Below are positions 8,590 to 17,692 of a DNA stretch of 64,000 nt, piece by piece. Source of the stretch: a bacterium (GTDB taxonomy: Bacteria > Spirochaetota > Leptospiria > Leptospirales > Leptonemataceae); the NCBI GenBank assembly GCA_024742665.1, contig JANSYA010000011.1:62001-126000 (forward strand), read 5' to 3'. The notes beneath the pieces are model-generated. The model ran no database searches and had not been told where the DNA came from. It was given only the letters and a program-made list of their open reading frames with translations. The translations under genes were made by a program, and so were the position numbers. Position 1 is the stretch's first letter. Each line of letters starts with the position of its first letter.

Positions 8590-10086
8590 ATGACTTCAAC
8601 ATCCGATCAGGGCAAGCCCTCCGCCCGGCAGCGCGGCGCGAACGCAAAATCCAAACCGAAACGCCCCCGGGTCGTGATCGCGGGCGGCAGCGGTTTCGTC
8701 GGACGAGCGCTGGCCGAAGTCCTCAGTTCCGAATACGAAGTCGTGTCCATGTCTCGCAGCGGGCGCTCGCCGGCGCCGGGCGTTCAGGGCGTGGCCTGCG
8801 ATTTATTTTCGCTGCTGCAAACCGAACGCGCGGTCGCAGGCGCGGACTACGCGGTGTACCTTGTACATTCCATGAATCCCACGGCCCGGTTGACCCAGGC
8901 CGATTTTGAAGATCTGGATCTGATCATGGCCGATAATTTCGCCCGGGCCTGCGCCCTGGGCGGCGTGCGTCAGATCGTATATCTCGGCGGACTGATCCCC
9001 GAAAACACCGAACTCTCGCGACACCTGCAAAGCCGACTGGAAACCGAACGAGCGCTCGGAGCCCAGGGCACGCCGGTCACAGCGGTGCGCGCCGGTTTGA
9101 TCATCGGCGGAGCGGGCTCTTCGTTTCGCATCTTATTCAACGTGGTCAAACGCCTGCCCGTTATGATTTGCCCGCAGTGGACGCGATCCCTGACCCAGCC
9201 CGTCGCGCTGGAGGATGCCGTGCGCGTCATTCACGAATGCCTGGGGCCGCAGGACGTCCCGCTCAAGATCGTAAACATCGGCGGGCCCGAAGTGCTTTCG
9301 TACCAGTCGTTAATGAAAAAGACCGCCCGGGTTCTGGGCCGCCAGCTGCGGATCCTGACCGTGCCGATCAATTCCTACGCTCTCTCCCGGCTCTGGGTCC
9401 AGCTCTTCTCCGGCGCATCGGCGGCGCTCGTCGCGCCCCTCGTAGAAAGCCTGAAAGATTCCATGCTCGCCGAGCCCAACTATCTAAAAGACAGCGGCAC
9501 CGCGTGCGAAACAGCTTTGAAAAACGCGATCCGCGAAATGCGCACAGAAGACGGAAGCGCGACCGAAGCGGCGGCGACGAAAGGCGATGTTTCGCAGAAA
9601 GCAACCCCGTCGCCCGCCGGAACTCGATCCGCAAAAAAAATCCGCGACGTGCGTTCGGTCCAGCGGATTCCGTTGCCCGCCGGGAAGACCGCGGAGTGGG
9701 CCAGTCGGCGTTACGCCATCTGGCTGGATCGCATAACGCGTCCTTTTCTGGCGGTGCACTTCGATCGACGAAACGATATTCTCCAGTTTCGATTCGGTCC
9801 GATTCTGCTGCTTGAATTAAGCCGGGCCTCCGATCGCAGCGCGCCCAACCGCGTGCTCTTTTATATTACCGACGGCGTGTTATTGCACCGCGAACGATCG
9901 GGCCTGCCCGGACGATTGGAGTTTCGCGGCGTATTCGGCGGAGAGTTTCTGCTGGCGGCCATTCACGATTTCCGCCCCGGTCTACCCTGGAGTCTCTATA
10001 ATCTGACTCAGGCGAAAATGCATTTATTCGTTATGCGGAGTTTCTCCCGCCACCTGGAGCGCTACGCCGCTCGAAAAAAAATTTGA
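8590..10086 (+). CDS. NAD(P)-binding epimerase/NmrA-like protein with C-terminal extension
   Basis: About 498 residues. The N-terminal half is an atypical short-chain dehydrogenase/YbjT-NmrA type Rossmann domain, with the nucleotide loop GGSGFVG near residue 32 and the later segments YLGGLIPE and TAVRAGLIIGGAGSSF. A charged, low-complexity linker follows. The C-terminal ~130 residues (RYAIWLDRITRPFLAVHFD to the end) form a separate domain that I do not recognise; it looks lipid- or quinone-related but I cannot assign it. I prefer the ATG at 8590 to a GTG at 8548 because the domain begins soon after it, but neither has a good ribosome site. The substrate is unknown. Confidence 0.75.
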   Translation: MTSTSDQGKPSARQRGANAKSKPKRPRVVIAGGSGFVGRALAEVLSSEYEVVSMSRSGRSPAPGVQGVACDLFSLLQTERAVAGADYAVYLVHSMNPTARLTQADFEDLDLIMADNFARACALGGVRQIVYLGGLIPENTELSRHLQSRLETERALGAQGTPVTAVRAGLIIGGAGSSFRILFNVVKRLPVMICPQWTRSLTQPVALEDAVRVIHECLGPQDVPLKIVNIGGPEVLSYQSLMKKTARVLGRQLRILTVPINSYALSRLWVQLFSGASAALVAPLVESLKDSMLAEPNYLKDSGTACETALKNAIREMRTEDGSATEAAATKGDVSQKATPSPAGTRSAKKIRDVRSVQRIPLPAGKTAEWASRRYAIWLDRITRPFLAVHFDRRNDILQFRFGPILLLELSRASDRSAPNRVLFYITDGVLLHRERSGLPGRLEFRGVFGGEFLLAAIHDFRPGLPWSLYNLTQAKMHLFVMRSFSRHLERYAARKKI

Positions 10087-10118
10087 CAGCGCCCCCCGAA
10101 AAATCATACTAACGACCT

Positions 10119-10847
10119 ATGTCGGACTCGCGCAATCCCGATCCTGATCCGCCGCGCCGGGAACGACGTCGACGGGTCCGCCGGCCCCTGACTCTGACCC
10201 TCTTCGGCATCGCCTTTCTCTTGATGCCGCTCATCAACTACGTGGCCATCGCCCTGCGGGCCGGCATCCCCGTAAGCGATGTGGCCGGCGTATTCGCCCG
10301 GCTGAATCTATTCGAAATCGTGCTGTTGTTCGGCTCAGTGCCGGTCGCGATTGGACTGCTGCTGGTAAAAAAATGGGGCTGGTGGACTTTTCTGGCCTAC
10401 GCCTGCGCGCTGATCGTTTATAATGCGACCGTATTCGCGCTGCAACCCTTCGCCGGCAATCTGGGCGCGGTCCTGCTCGCTCTTTTCGGCATGCTGGCGG
10501 TCGCCTATATTATGCGAAACGATATCAGCGCGCCGTATATTAAGATGTATCCGCGCGGCTGGCGATTGCAAAAACGCAAACCGCTGGTTTTTGAAATCGT
10601 CGCCGACGATATCATGCGCCGAACGAAAGACGCGCACGAACGCGGCGTCTACATCGAGTGGCCGGAATGCAGCCTGGAACCCGGCGCCGAAGTTACGCTG
10701 GCCTTTCGTCTCAACGACAATCGCTACGATCTGACCGGCGGGGTAGTGCGCACCGATCCCGAAGGCGTCGGCGTGGCCTTTCGCGATATAGACCTGAATA
10801 CGCTCTTCAGCCTGCGACACGATCTGCGCGAGCAAACCCGAATCTAG
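10119..10847 (+). CDS. Four-helix membrane protein with a PilZ-like C-terminal domain
   Basis: A 242-residue protein with a very basic N-terminus (RRERRRRVRRP), about four membrane helices between residues 25 and 140, and a soluble tail of about 95 residues. The tail has a beta-barrel pattern like a PilZ domain. The usual RxxxR and D/N-x-S-x2-G motifs for cyclic-di-GMP are only weakly matched (RRTKDAHERGVYIEW), so ligand binding is doubtful. It follows the epimerase-like gene by 32 bases on the same strand. The role is unknown. Confidence 0.6.
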   Translation: MSDSRNPDPDPPRRERRRRVRRPLTLTLFGIAFLLMPLINYVAIALRAGIPVSDVAGVFARLNLFEIVLLFGSVPVAIGLLLVKKWGWWTFLAYACALIVYNATVFALQPFAGNLGAVLLALFGMLAVAYIMRNDISAPYIKMYPRGWRLQKRKPLVFEIVADDIMRRTKDAHERGVYIEWPECSLEPGAEVTLAFRLNDNRYDLTGGVVRTDPEGVGVAFRDIDLNTLFSLRHDLREQTRI

Positions 10848-10883
10848 AGTTGACACTCCGCCGGGGAGTGGCCGTCTGGTGGG

Positions 10884-11117
10884 ATGCTTGGTTCATCGGA
10901 ACCCGGTGCGGACTCCGACGCACAGAAAAAAAAACGCCTGCGTTCGCCCTGCATCGCCGTCTGCGCGATGGATCCTGTAAGCGGCTATTGCGAAGGCTGT
11001 CTGCGCACGATCGACGAGATCAGTGCGTGGCGTTTTATGGAAGCCGACGCGAAGCTCGCCATTCTGGATGACCTGCCGAATCGCCGGATACCCGGCAGCG
11101 AATCAAGACCGGAATAG
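10884..11117 (+). CDS. DUF1289 small cysteine-rich protein
   Basis: A 77-residue protein matching the DUF1289 signature: SPCIAVCAMDPVSGYCEGC followed by RTIDEISAW. Four cysteines in a C-x3-C-x8-C-x2-C pattern suggest a bound metal. The family has no established function. It sits 51 bases before cobT on the same strand and may be co-transcribed with it. Confidence 0.85.
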   Translation: MLGSSEPGADSDAQKKKRLRSPCIAVCAMDPVSGYCEGCLRTIDEISAWRFMEADAKLAILDDLPNRRIPGSESRPE

Positions 11118-11168
11118 ACGCCGGTCGCGCTCCGCCGTTTGAATCCACCGAGCAACCCGAGAAACTCC

Positions 11169-12365
11169 ATGACCTCAGCGAACACCGCATCCCGCGTACC
11201 TGAACTTTCCCCCGGCCGGACCGATGCAATCCAGCACAAGATCGACCGCAAAACCAAGCCCCCCGGATCCCTGGGGCGATTGGAAGAGCTGGCCGTCCAG
11301 CTCGGCCGCATCCAGGACAGCCTCACGCCGGAAGTGCGTTCGCCGGCCATGCTGGTCTTCGCGGGCGATCACGGAGCGACCGAAGCCGGCATCAGTCCTT
11401 ATCCGAAAGAAGTCACCGCGCAGATGGTGCATAATTTTTTAAACGGCGGCGCGGCGATCAACGTCTTCGCACGCCAGAACGATTTGCTCCTACACGTAGT
11501 AGACGCGGGCGTCGACGCGGACTTCCCGGAGGCTCTGCTCGCGCCGATCCAGGACGCCGGCGATTCAGCCCGGGCCGACGCCGCGCAAAGCCCCGCAAAG
11601 ATTATAAATGCGAAGGTCCGACGCGGAACTCGCAACTTCGTTCACGAAGACGCTCTGAACGACCTGGAGTTGCAGCTGTGCTTCGAACGCGGCGCGCGAA
11701 TCGCGCAGGCGCTCGCGGGCGCGGGAACGAACGCCGTCGGCTTCGGTGAAATGGGCATCGGGAACACGAGCGCGGCGTCTCTACTGCAAACGGTTTTGAC
11801 CGGGCGCGCGCTCGCTGACTGCGTGGGCCGCGGCACCGGCCACGACGACGCGGGCCTACAGCGAAAGCGCGAAATCCTGGCGCAGGCGCTGGAACGCTTT
11901 CGCGCGGACCATCCCGACAGCGCGCAGCTTCCGGCCTCCGGGCGCCCCGAAGAAAATGATGAAAGTCAGGCGCAGGCGTTGGCCCTGCTCGCCCGCTCCG
12001 CCCTGCGATCCTTCGGCGGACTGGAAATCGCGATGATGTCCGGGGCCATGATCGAAGCCGCCGCGCAAGGCATGCTGATCGTCGTCGACGGTTATATCAC
12101 GACCGCCGCCGCTCTGGCCGCCATCGCCATCGAGCCCGGTCTGCGAGACTACTGCGTATTCGCGCACGTATCCGGCGAGCAGGGCCATCGTGCCATGCTG
12201 GATTGGTTAGACGCGCGCCCCCTGCTCGACCTGGAAATGCGCCTGGGCGAAGGCACCGGCGCGGCGCTCGCGTTTTCAGTCGTGGCCGGCGCGGCGAATT
12301 TTCTAAACGAGATGGCTTCGTTTGAAGACGCCGGCGTATCGGACCGCGCTGACGACCCGGACTAA
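11169..12365 (+). CDS. cobT: Nicotinate-nucleotide--dimethylbenzimidazole phosphoribosyltransferase
   Basis: About 398 residues. CobT makes alpha-ribazole phosphate, the lower-ligand precursor of cobalamin, from nicotinate mononucleotide and a benzimidazole base. Recognisable segments are KTKPPGSLGRLEELA, FAGDHGATEAGIS, GFGEMGIGNTSAAS and, near the C-terminus, LGEGTGAALAF with the catalytic-region Glu. I prefer the ATG at 11169 to a TTG 30 bases upstream. cobS and cobC follow immediately, giving a three-gene late-cobalamin operon. I looked for a B12 riboswitch box upstream and did not see one. Confidence 0.93.
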   Translation: MTSANTASRVPELSPGRTDAIQHKIDRKTKPPGSLGRLEELAVQLGRIQDSLTPEVRSPAMLVFAGDHGATEAGISPYPKEVTAQMVHNFLNGGAAINVFARQNDLLLHVVDAGVDADFPEALLAPIQDAGDSARADAAQSPAKIINAKVRRGTRNFVHEDALNDLELQLCFERGARIAQALAGAGTNAVGFGEMGIGNTSAASLLQTVLTGRALADCVGRGTGHDDAGLQRKREILAQALERFRADHPDSAQLPASGRPEENDESQAQALALLARSALRSFGGLEIAMMSGAMIEAAAQGMLIVVDGYITTAAALAAIAIEPGLRDYCVFAHVSGEQGHRAMLDWLDARPLLDLEMRLGEGTGAALAFSVVAGAANFLNEMASFEDAGVSDRADDPD

Positions 12366-12371
12366 ATCTCA

Positions 12372-13166
12372 ATGATCGCCGGAGATCGATTCACCGACAC
12401 TCTGACGATCTTCGCCGGCGGCCTGGCCAGCGCTGGCGTCTATAGTCTGACTCGTATCGTCTGGCCGGAGCCGGTCGCGCTCTTATTCGCCCTGATGATT
12501 CTGGCATTCTTCGGCCCGGCGGCGCGGCGGGCGCAGTCGGGTTTCGCGCGATTCTGCGACGGCTTCGGCGGCGGGCGCAGCGTGGAACGCGTGCTGAGCA
12601 TCATGAACGACGCGAACGTCGGCGTCTTCGGAGTCGTGGGACTGAGCCTGGCCTTCCTCCTGCAACACGCAATCCTGGGCGCCCTGGCAGAGCTTTCCCC
12701 CGGAGTCCAGCCTGACGCTGTCAGCGCCGGTCTTCACAGGATCTTCGCAGCGCCGCGGGAATTCCTGCAGCTTTCGCCCGTCGCCGGGGCTCTGATCTCC
12801 AGCCACAGCCTGAGCTATGCCTTCGCGGTGCTGCTCGCGCGCAGTCTGCCGCCGGCAAATCGCCCGGCACAGTCGAGGGACGAGCGGGGAACAGAAGCAG
12901 TCGCAGTCACACTGACAGGCGACGCGCAGAAATCGCGGAGCGGCCTGCGAGCATTCCTCGCCGGCGCAATCGGAGTGTTCTGTTTATGGATCGCGGGCTC
13001 GCCGATCTTCGCTCTGGCGAGTCTGGCGCTGCCGCCGCTATTCTTCTGGCTGCGGCGCGTCTTTCGCCGGCGCGCGGGCGGCATGACCATCGATCTGCAG
13101 GGAGCCGCGCACCAGCTCGCGCGGTGTCTGCATCTACTGGCGGTGGCCGCGGTGGCGCTCCGATGA
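12372..13166 (+). CDS. cobS: Divergent adenosylcobinamide-GDP ribazoletransferase (CobS-like)
   Basis: A 264-residue membrane protein with several hydrophobic helices. The block CDGFGGGRS-VERVLSIMNDANVGVFG matches the core CobS signature, and the position between cobT and cobC fits. CobS joins adenosylcobinamide-GDP to alpha-ribazole phosphate in the inner membrane. Oddly, the conserved H-L-D-G-x-x-D segment just before this block reads AQSGFAR, so the first two metal-binding acidic residues of the canonical motif appear to be missing. It may be a divergent active enzyme or an impaired one. The TGA overlaps the cobC ATG (ATGA). Confidence 0.8.
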   Translation: MIAGDRFTDTLTIFAGGLASAGVYSLTRIVWPEPVALLFALMILAFFGPAARRAQSGFARFCDGFGGGRSVERVLSIMNDANVGVFGVVGLSLAFLLQHAILGALAELSPGVQPDAVSAGLHRIFAAPREFLQLSPVAGALISSHSLSYAFAVLLARSLPPANRPAQSRDERGTEAVAVTLTGDAQKSRSGLRAFLAGAIGVFCLWIAGSPIFALASLALPPLFFWLRRVFRRRAGGMTIDLQGAAHQLARCLHLLAVAAVALR

Positions 13167-13813
13167 AATTGTACCTGATACGACACACGCGCACCGCGAC
13201 GCCGACCGGCACCTGCTACGGATTCCTGGACGTGCAGCTGGCCGATAGCTTCGCCGACGAACTGCGGTCGCTGCGCGAAACGATGAATGCGAACGAGCTG
13301 AACGGTCCCCTGCGAATTTATAGCAGCCCGCTCCAGCGCTGTCGACGCCTGGCCATCGCTCTGGCGACGCCGGAACGAACGCCGAACATCTCGTGGGACG
13401 ATCGCCTGAAAGAGCTCAATTTCGGAGAGTGGGAAGGACGCACCTGGGATGCGATTCAAAGTCAGGACGCGGAGCGGTCCCGGGACTGGATGGATCATTT
13501 CGTCAGCGCGCGCTGCCCCGGCGGCGAATCGTACGCGGATCTCGCGCGACGCGTCGGCGAATTCTTGCACGATCTATCGGCCGGCGCCGCGGACTCTGAG
13601 GCCGATTCAGTCCGCGACGTCACAGGCGAAATCCCGCCGACTGTGATCGTCGCTCACGGCGGCAGTCTGCGCGCGCTGCTCGCTCACGCCCTGGGCCTGG
13701 ATCTGGAGCGCGGTTTCGCCTTCGACCTGGATTACGGCCGGCTGAGCTGTCTGGAGTGGGATCCCGCACTGCCGCCGGGGCATCGGGGAAAACTTCTGTA
13801 TTTGAATCGCTGA
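13163..13813 (+). CDS. cobC: Histidine phosphatase family protein, probable alpha-ribazole phosphatase
   Basis: A 216-residue phosphoglycerate-mutase-like phosphatase. It has the phospho-histidine motif YLIRHTRTATPTGTCYG at the N-terminus, SSPLQRCRRLA, ELNFGEWEGRTW and the second catalytic His in VVAHGGSLRALLAH. Stand-alone members beside cobS and cobT are CobC, which removes the 5'-phosphate from alpha-ribazole or cobalamin phosphate. The ATG overlaps the cobS stop by four bases (ATGA), so translation is probably coupled. Confidence 0.88.
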   Translation: MKLYLIRHTRTATPTGTCYGFLDVQLADSFADELRSLRETMNANELNGPLRIYSSPLQRCRRLAIALATPERTPNISWDDRLKELNFGEWEGRTWDAIQSQDAERSRDWMDHFVSARCPGGESYADLARRVGEFLHDLSAGAADSEADSVRDVTGEIPPTVIVAHGGSLRALLAHALGLDLERGFAFDLDYGRLSCLEWDPALPPGHRGKLLYLNR

Positions 13814-13961
13814 AGAGACAGCGAGCGTCGCTGAATGCAAAGCGGCGGCAATTTGTCCTTTCATTTTCAGAGGGCCGGCGCAGGCTCGGCGCGTGCTGCC
13901 GCAGCCTTTCGGATCTTTTCGGTTCCCACGCGACGGTGTTATCCGCACGCAAACGCCGCGC

Positions 13962-16232
13962 ATGCTCGCGGATACCGTTCGCCTTCGCAATCGCTTTGGC
14001 CCTTGCCCTTACTTTGTAAAAGCCGTCTCGCTAATATTCTGTCTGCTGCTGATAGGGCCCGCCCTGGCCTGCGGAGCTCCCGGAACTCAAACGACATCGA
14101 AGCAAAAGCCTTCAACTCAAAAGACTGAACCCCGGGCGCAGCAGGGAGTCCTGGATTTGCGCGACTGGAATTTCGCCGAAGACGGGCCGCTGTACATTCG
14201 GGGCGAATGGGAGTTTTACTGGCGCGAGCTGCTGGAGCCTGAAGATTTCGCGGAACCGAATGCACGGCGCGCTCCCCGTACCGCCCCGCGCTGGATTCCG
14301 ACTCCGGGCAGCTGGAACGGATACAACTACGACGATCAGATTCTCGGCGAAGAAGGTTTCGCGAGCTTTCGTCTGCGAATTTTGCTGCCGCCGCAAGAAC
14401 AGATCCTGACGATTCACGTCGACAACCAGAATACGAATTTTCGCGCCTATGCCAACGGACAAATGATCGGCGAACAGGGCGTGGTCGGCGTTTCGGCGGA
14501 GCAGGCCGTCCCGCGACGAGACTCTGTGCGAAAACAACTCCCGGCGACGGCGAACGAACTGGAAATCATTTTACAGATTTCAAATTTCCACGATCGCATT
14601 GGCGGTTTCACCGGACATTTCGCGATCGGCCCCGAAGACTATCTGGCGCACTCCCCGCGCGAACGGGAATTCTTTTTGTGCGGCGGCATATCCATCATCG
14701 GCCTCTATCACCTGGCGCTCTTCGCCTTTCGTCGCGAGCGGCGCGGGAAGGCCGCGCTTTACTTCGGCCTGTTCTGTTTAACGATCGCCGTGCGCCTGCT
14801 GGTTACGGGCGAACGCATTCTCGTGCAGGAATTTCCGGAGCTGCCCTTCTGGTTCTATAATCGCGTGGAGTACTTGAGCTTTTACGCGGCGGTGCCGCTC
14901 TTCGCCTTATTCCAGTACTCGGTCTTTCCGGCTGAATTTCATCGCCGGGTATTGATTGGCATTCTGGCTGTCGCGGGATTCTTTTCCGGCATCACGCTGC
15001 TGACTTCGGCCCGCTTTTACGACGCCTGGACCCTGGTGCCCTACGCGATCTTTACATTTGCCCTGCTGATCTACGCGATCTATGTATTGCTGCGGGCTCT
15101 GTGGAACGGACACGCGGACGCTGGACTGTTTGGATTGGGATTCCTGGTGCTGGCGGCGGGCGTCATCAACGACATCCTGCGCATTCTCGACTATATACAG
15201 ACGCCCTACGTCGTGCCTTTCGCCTTCTTCGCCTTTATCTTCGCCCAGTCGGCCATGCTGGCCCGCGGTTTCGCCGCGGCCTTTCATGACGTCGAAGATC
15301 TTTCGCAGACTCTGGAAGAGCGCAACGCGGAGCTCAGCCGGATGAATCGTTCTTTCGAACGCTTCGTACCCGGGCACTTTCTCGAACTGTTGAATAAAGA
15401 CAATATCGCGCAGGTCGAACTGGGAGATTCCACCCTCCGGCATATGAGCGTGCTGTTTACGGACATTCGTTCGTTCACGGCCATCACTGAATCCATGTCG
15501 CCGGAGGAGAGCTTTCAGTTTCTCAACGAGTATTTGAATTATATGGAGCCGGCGATTCACAGCCACGGAGGCTTCGTCGACAAATTCCAGGGCGACGCCA
15601 TCATGGCTCTCTTTCGCGGAGATGACGAAATATCTTCGGCGGACCAGGCCCTGGCCGCGGCGTTGGAAATGCGATCGCGACTGGATCAGTACAATGCGCA
15701 GCGGAGCGAACGCGGATTGATTCCGATCGATACAGGCATTGGACTCAACACCGGCGATATGATGCTCGGGACGGTCGGAAGCCGCAACCGCCTGGATACG
15801 ACTGTGATCGGCAACACGGTCAACATGGCCAGTCGCCTGGAAACTCTCACGGCGGTCTTCAGCTGTCCGGTTTTAATTTCGGATTTTACGTACAAAGATT
15901 TGCGGGAGCCGGCGGACTTCGCCATGCGCGAAATCGGCGCGATCCTGGTTCGAGGGCGACGCGAGCCCGTGGGAGTGTACGAAGTGCTTCGCGAGGATTC
16001 AGGAGCAGATGCGCGCTTAAAAATGGAAACGGCGGGGGAACTGCTCTTCGCAATCGCGCAATTCAAAGCGCGCGCGTTTGAAAAGGCCCGCACGGTTTTC
16101 GAAGAAATTCTGACGCGTAATCCGGAAGATCGGCTGGCGCAATTCTATCAAGAGCAGTGTCGCGCCTTTGAAGCGATGCCGCCGCCGGACAATGCGAATT
16201 GGACCGGCGCGATTGAAATGCAGGTCAAATAG
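13962..16232 (+). CDS. 7TMR-DISM membrane receptor with class III adenylyl cyclase domain
   Basis: About 756 residues. A signal segment ends in GPALAC (Cys37), a likely lipobox. An extracytoplasmic beta-sandwich sensor of about 180 residues, a seven-helix 7TMR-DISM membrane region (about 14660-15290), a short coiled coil and a C-terminal cyclase domain follow. The cyclase has the metal site LFTDIRSFT, Lys in VDKFQGDAIMALF (Lys541), and TTVIGNTVNMASRLE with the adenine-side Thr, the Asn and the Arg. Lys plus Thr indicates ATP rather than GTP as substrate. It should convert an outside signal into cyclic AMP. Such receptors are frequent in leptospires. Confidence 0.88.
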   Translation: MLADTVRLRNRFGPCPYFVKAVSLIFCLLLIGPALACGAPGTQTTSKQKPSTQKTEPRAQQGVLDLRDWNFAEDGPLYIRGEWEFYWRELLEPEDFAEPNARRAPRTAPRWIPTPGSWNGYNYDDQILGEEGFASFRLRILLPPQEQILTIHVDNQNTNFRAYANGQMIGEQGVVGVSAEQAVPRRDSVRKQLPATANELEIILQISNFHDRIGGFTGHFAIGPEDYLAHSPREREFFLCGGISIIGLYHLALFAFRRERRGKAALYFGLFCLTIAVRLLVTGERILVQEFPELPFWFYNRVEYLSFYAAVPLFALFQYSVFPAEFHRRVLIGILAVAGFFSGITLLTSARFYDAWTLVPYAIFTFALLIYAIYVLLRALWNGHADAGLFGLGFLVLAAGVINDILRILDYIQTPYVVPFAFFAFIFAQSAMLARGFAAAFHDVEDLSQTLEERNAELSRMNRSFERFVPGHFLELLNKDNIAQVELGDSTLRHMSVLFTDIRSFTAITESMSPEESFQFLNEYLNYMEPAIHSHGGFVDKFQGDAIMALFRGDDEISSADQALAAALEMRSRLDQYNAQRSERGLIPIDTGIGLNTGDMMLGTVGSRNRLDTTVIGNTVNMASRLETLTAVFSCPVLISDFTYKDLREPADFAMREIGAILVRGRREPVGVYEVLREDSGADARLKMETAGELLFAIAQFKARAFEKARTVFEEILTRNPEDRLAQFYQEQCRAFEAMPPPDNANWTGAIEMQVK

Positions 16233-16236
16233 TAGT

Positions 16237-16569
16237 TTAAGCTGGCGGAGCGCTCTGGCCGGAAGCTTCGTTTTCAGGGGTGCCTTCCGCATCGCCTTCA
16301 TTTTCAGCGGCTTCCGCGTCGAGCTGGGCCTGTTCGGCTTCCGCGAGTTTCTTTTCGACGGCGATACGCAGCGGATGTTCTTCCGGCAGCGTCAGGGTTT
16401 GCTCAACGTCGATCATATCCAGATCGATATCGAAAACGTCGTCCGAGGACGTGCCCTCTTCTTTGTCCGCTTTGCGCTGGGCTTTGCGTACAGTCTTTTC
16501 CTGCTGCTTCTCTTTGCGCTTCTTTTCGCGCGCGCGCTTTTCAAAAGTCTGTCTTCCGGGTTTCGCCAT
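16237..16569 (-). CDS. Small highly charged protein, function unknown
   Basis: A 110-residue protein with two contrasting halves: a lysine/arginine-rich N-terminus (FEKRAREKKRKEKQQEKTVRKA, up to about residue 35) and an acidic, alanine/glutamate-rich C-terminus. It is probably largely disordered. I chose the ATG at 16569 because AGGAGAG lies just upstream. It is downstream of, and on the same strand as, a glycine-rich RNA-binding protein gene, so an RNA-related role is possible but unproven. I do not recognise the family. Confidence 0.65.
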   Translation of the reverse strand: MAKPGRQTFEKRAREKKRKEKQQEKTVRKAQRKADKEEGTSSDDVFDIDLDMIDVEQTLTLPEEHPLRIAVEKKLAEAEQAQLDAEAAENEGDAEGTPENEASGQSAPPA

Positions 16570-16759
16570 AGGACTCTCCTGTAGTGGCGGCGGCCGCGTT
16601 AAACTCGCGGAGCCGCCAATCAATTTGCGGACACCCGAACTGACGGCGCCTGAGGCCATGCGGCCAGAGGCACATCCCCGACAGTTCAAGATCTTGCAGC
16701 GAAGCCAGTGGCTTCTTCATTTGCACCGCGCAGTTTGATCAACTGCCGGGGTGGGCATT

Positions 16760-17185
16760 TTACCAGCGATTGCTGCGTTTGTCCTTTTTGCGACGATCGT
16801 CCCGACCGCCGCCATGGCCGCCGCCGTAGCCGCCGTCACGGCCGCCACCGTAACCACCGCCGCCGCCGCCGCCGTAGCCGCCACCGCCGCCGCCGCCGTC
16901 ACGACCGCCGCCGTAACCACCGCCGCCGCCACCGGGACGTTTTTCTTCAGCTTCGTTTACGCGGATCGTCCGGCCGTCCAGCTCGCTGCCGTCCAGTCCG
17001 GAAATCGCGGTGCGGGCTTCGTCTTCGCTGGAGAAGGTCACGAAACCAAAACCACGCGAACGACCGGTTTCACGATCCGTAATTACTCTAACATCTTCGA
17101 CTACGCCGAACTGTTCGCAGGCGCTGCGCAGTCCGTCATTATTGGTGTCCCAGCTCAAACCGCCGACAAATACTTTCCTTGACAT
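16760..17185 (-). CDS. Glycine-rich RRM RNA-binding protein
   Basis: A 141-residue protein with one RNA recognition motif: RNP2 as KVFVGGLSW at the N-terminus and RNP1 as RGFGFVTF in the middle. A C-terminal tail of about 55 residues is made of GGGYGGGRDGG repeats and ends in the basic DDRRKKDKRSNRW. The layout matches cyanobacterial Rbp and plant GRP-type proteins, which bind single-stranded RNA and are often cold-induced. AAGGAAAAG lies upstream of the ATG. The tail is encoded by simple GGC/GGT repeats and is likely to vary in length. Confidence 0.93.
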   Translation of the reverse strand: MSRKVFVGGLSWDTNNDGLRSACEQFGVVEDVRVITDRETGRSRGFGFVTFSSEDEARTAISGLDGSELDGRTIRVNEAEEKRPGGGGGGYGGGRDGGGGGGGYGGGGGGGYGGGRDGGYGGGHGGGRDDRRKKDKRSNRW

Positions 17186-17598
17186 AACTCTTCTTTTCCT
17201 TGCGTTGATCCGGGCGATAACCCCGGAAACGCTTCTAATTCAGGCGGTCCGCGCTGTCCGTCCGCGTAGCACGAACGATTCCGGCCAATCGACCCATACG
17301 TCACGAAATTCGCCCGTGCCCGTCCGTGCAATCCCTTGCTGATTCAAATCGGCTCCTGAAATGGCCCCGGACGGGCATATCCACGCTTTTTCGGACCGAA
17401 ATGCCCGCCGGAAGCCTCAGTCCGCATCCCCCGGGAGGCGTCAGGCAGCCATTTCTCCCTGGCGTCGCCTTTCCCGGCCGATTCTTTCCGAACGATCGTG
17501 CTGCGAGTTGGCACAGAGTAAGATTGTTAGAATTCTGATTTCGAGCGTTTTTTCCTTTTCGGACAGCCCCGGCGAGGAGACTGTATGGCCGGAAATTT
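17186..17598. other. Divergent intergenic region, RRM gene / TetR gene
   Basis: About 413 bases. The left part is the leader of the leftward RRM gene. It could hold a long 5' UTR, as cold-responsive RNA-binding protein genes often have, but I cannot draw a structure. The right part leads to the TetR gene and contains the uORF at 17585. Nothing else is supported. Confidence 0.45.
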
Positions 17599-17692
17599 AT
17601 GCCTGCTTCTGAAACAAAGGGAACCACGCGCCAGCAACGCCGCGGTCGCGAGCGGCGCAAGATCATCCTGGACTCCTTCAAGGAACTGCTGA
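17585..17692 (+). other. Possible overlapping upstream ORF before the TetR gene
   Basis: A 35-codon frame starts at an ATG with the best ribosome site in the area (GAGGAG, 5 bases upstream), out of frame with the TetR start 14 bases later. It ends at 17692 inside the TetR gene. It could be a regulatory uORF or chance. Confidence 0.25.

Noticed and set aside
10848..11168. Search for a cobalamin riboswitch before cobT
   Set aside because: No B12-box sequence or recognisable stem was seen, so no riboswitch is reported.
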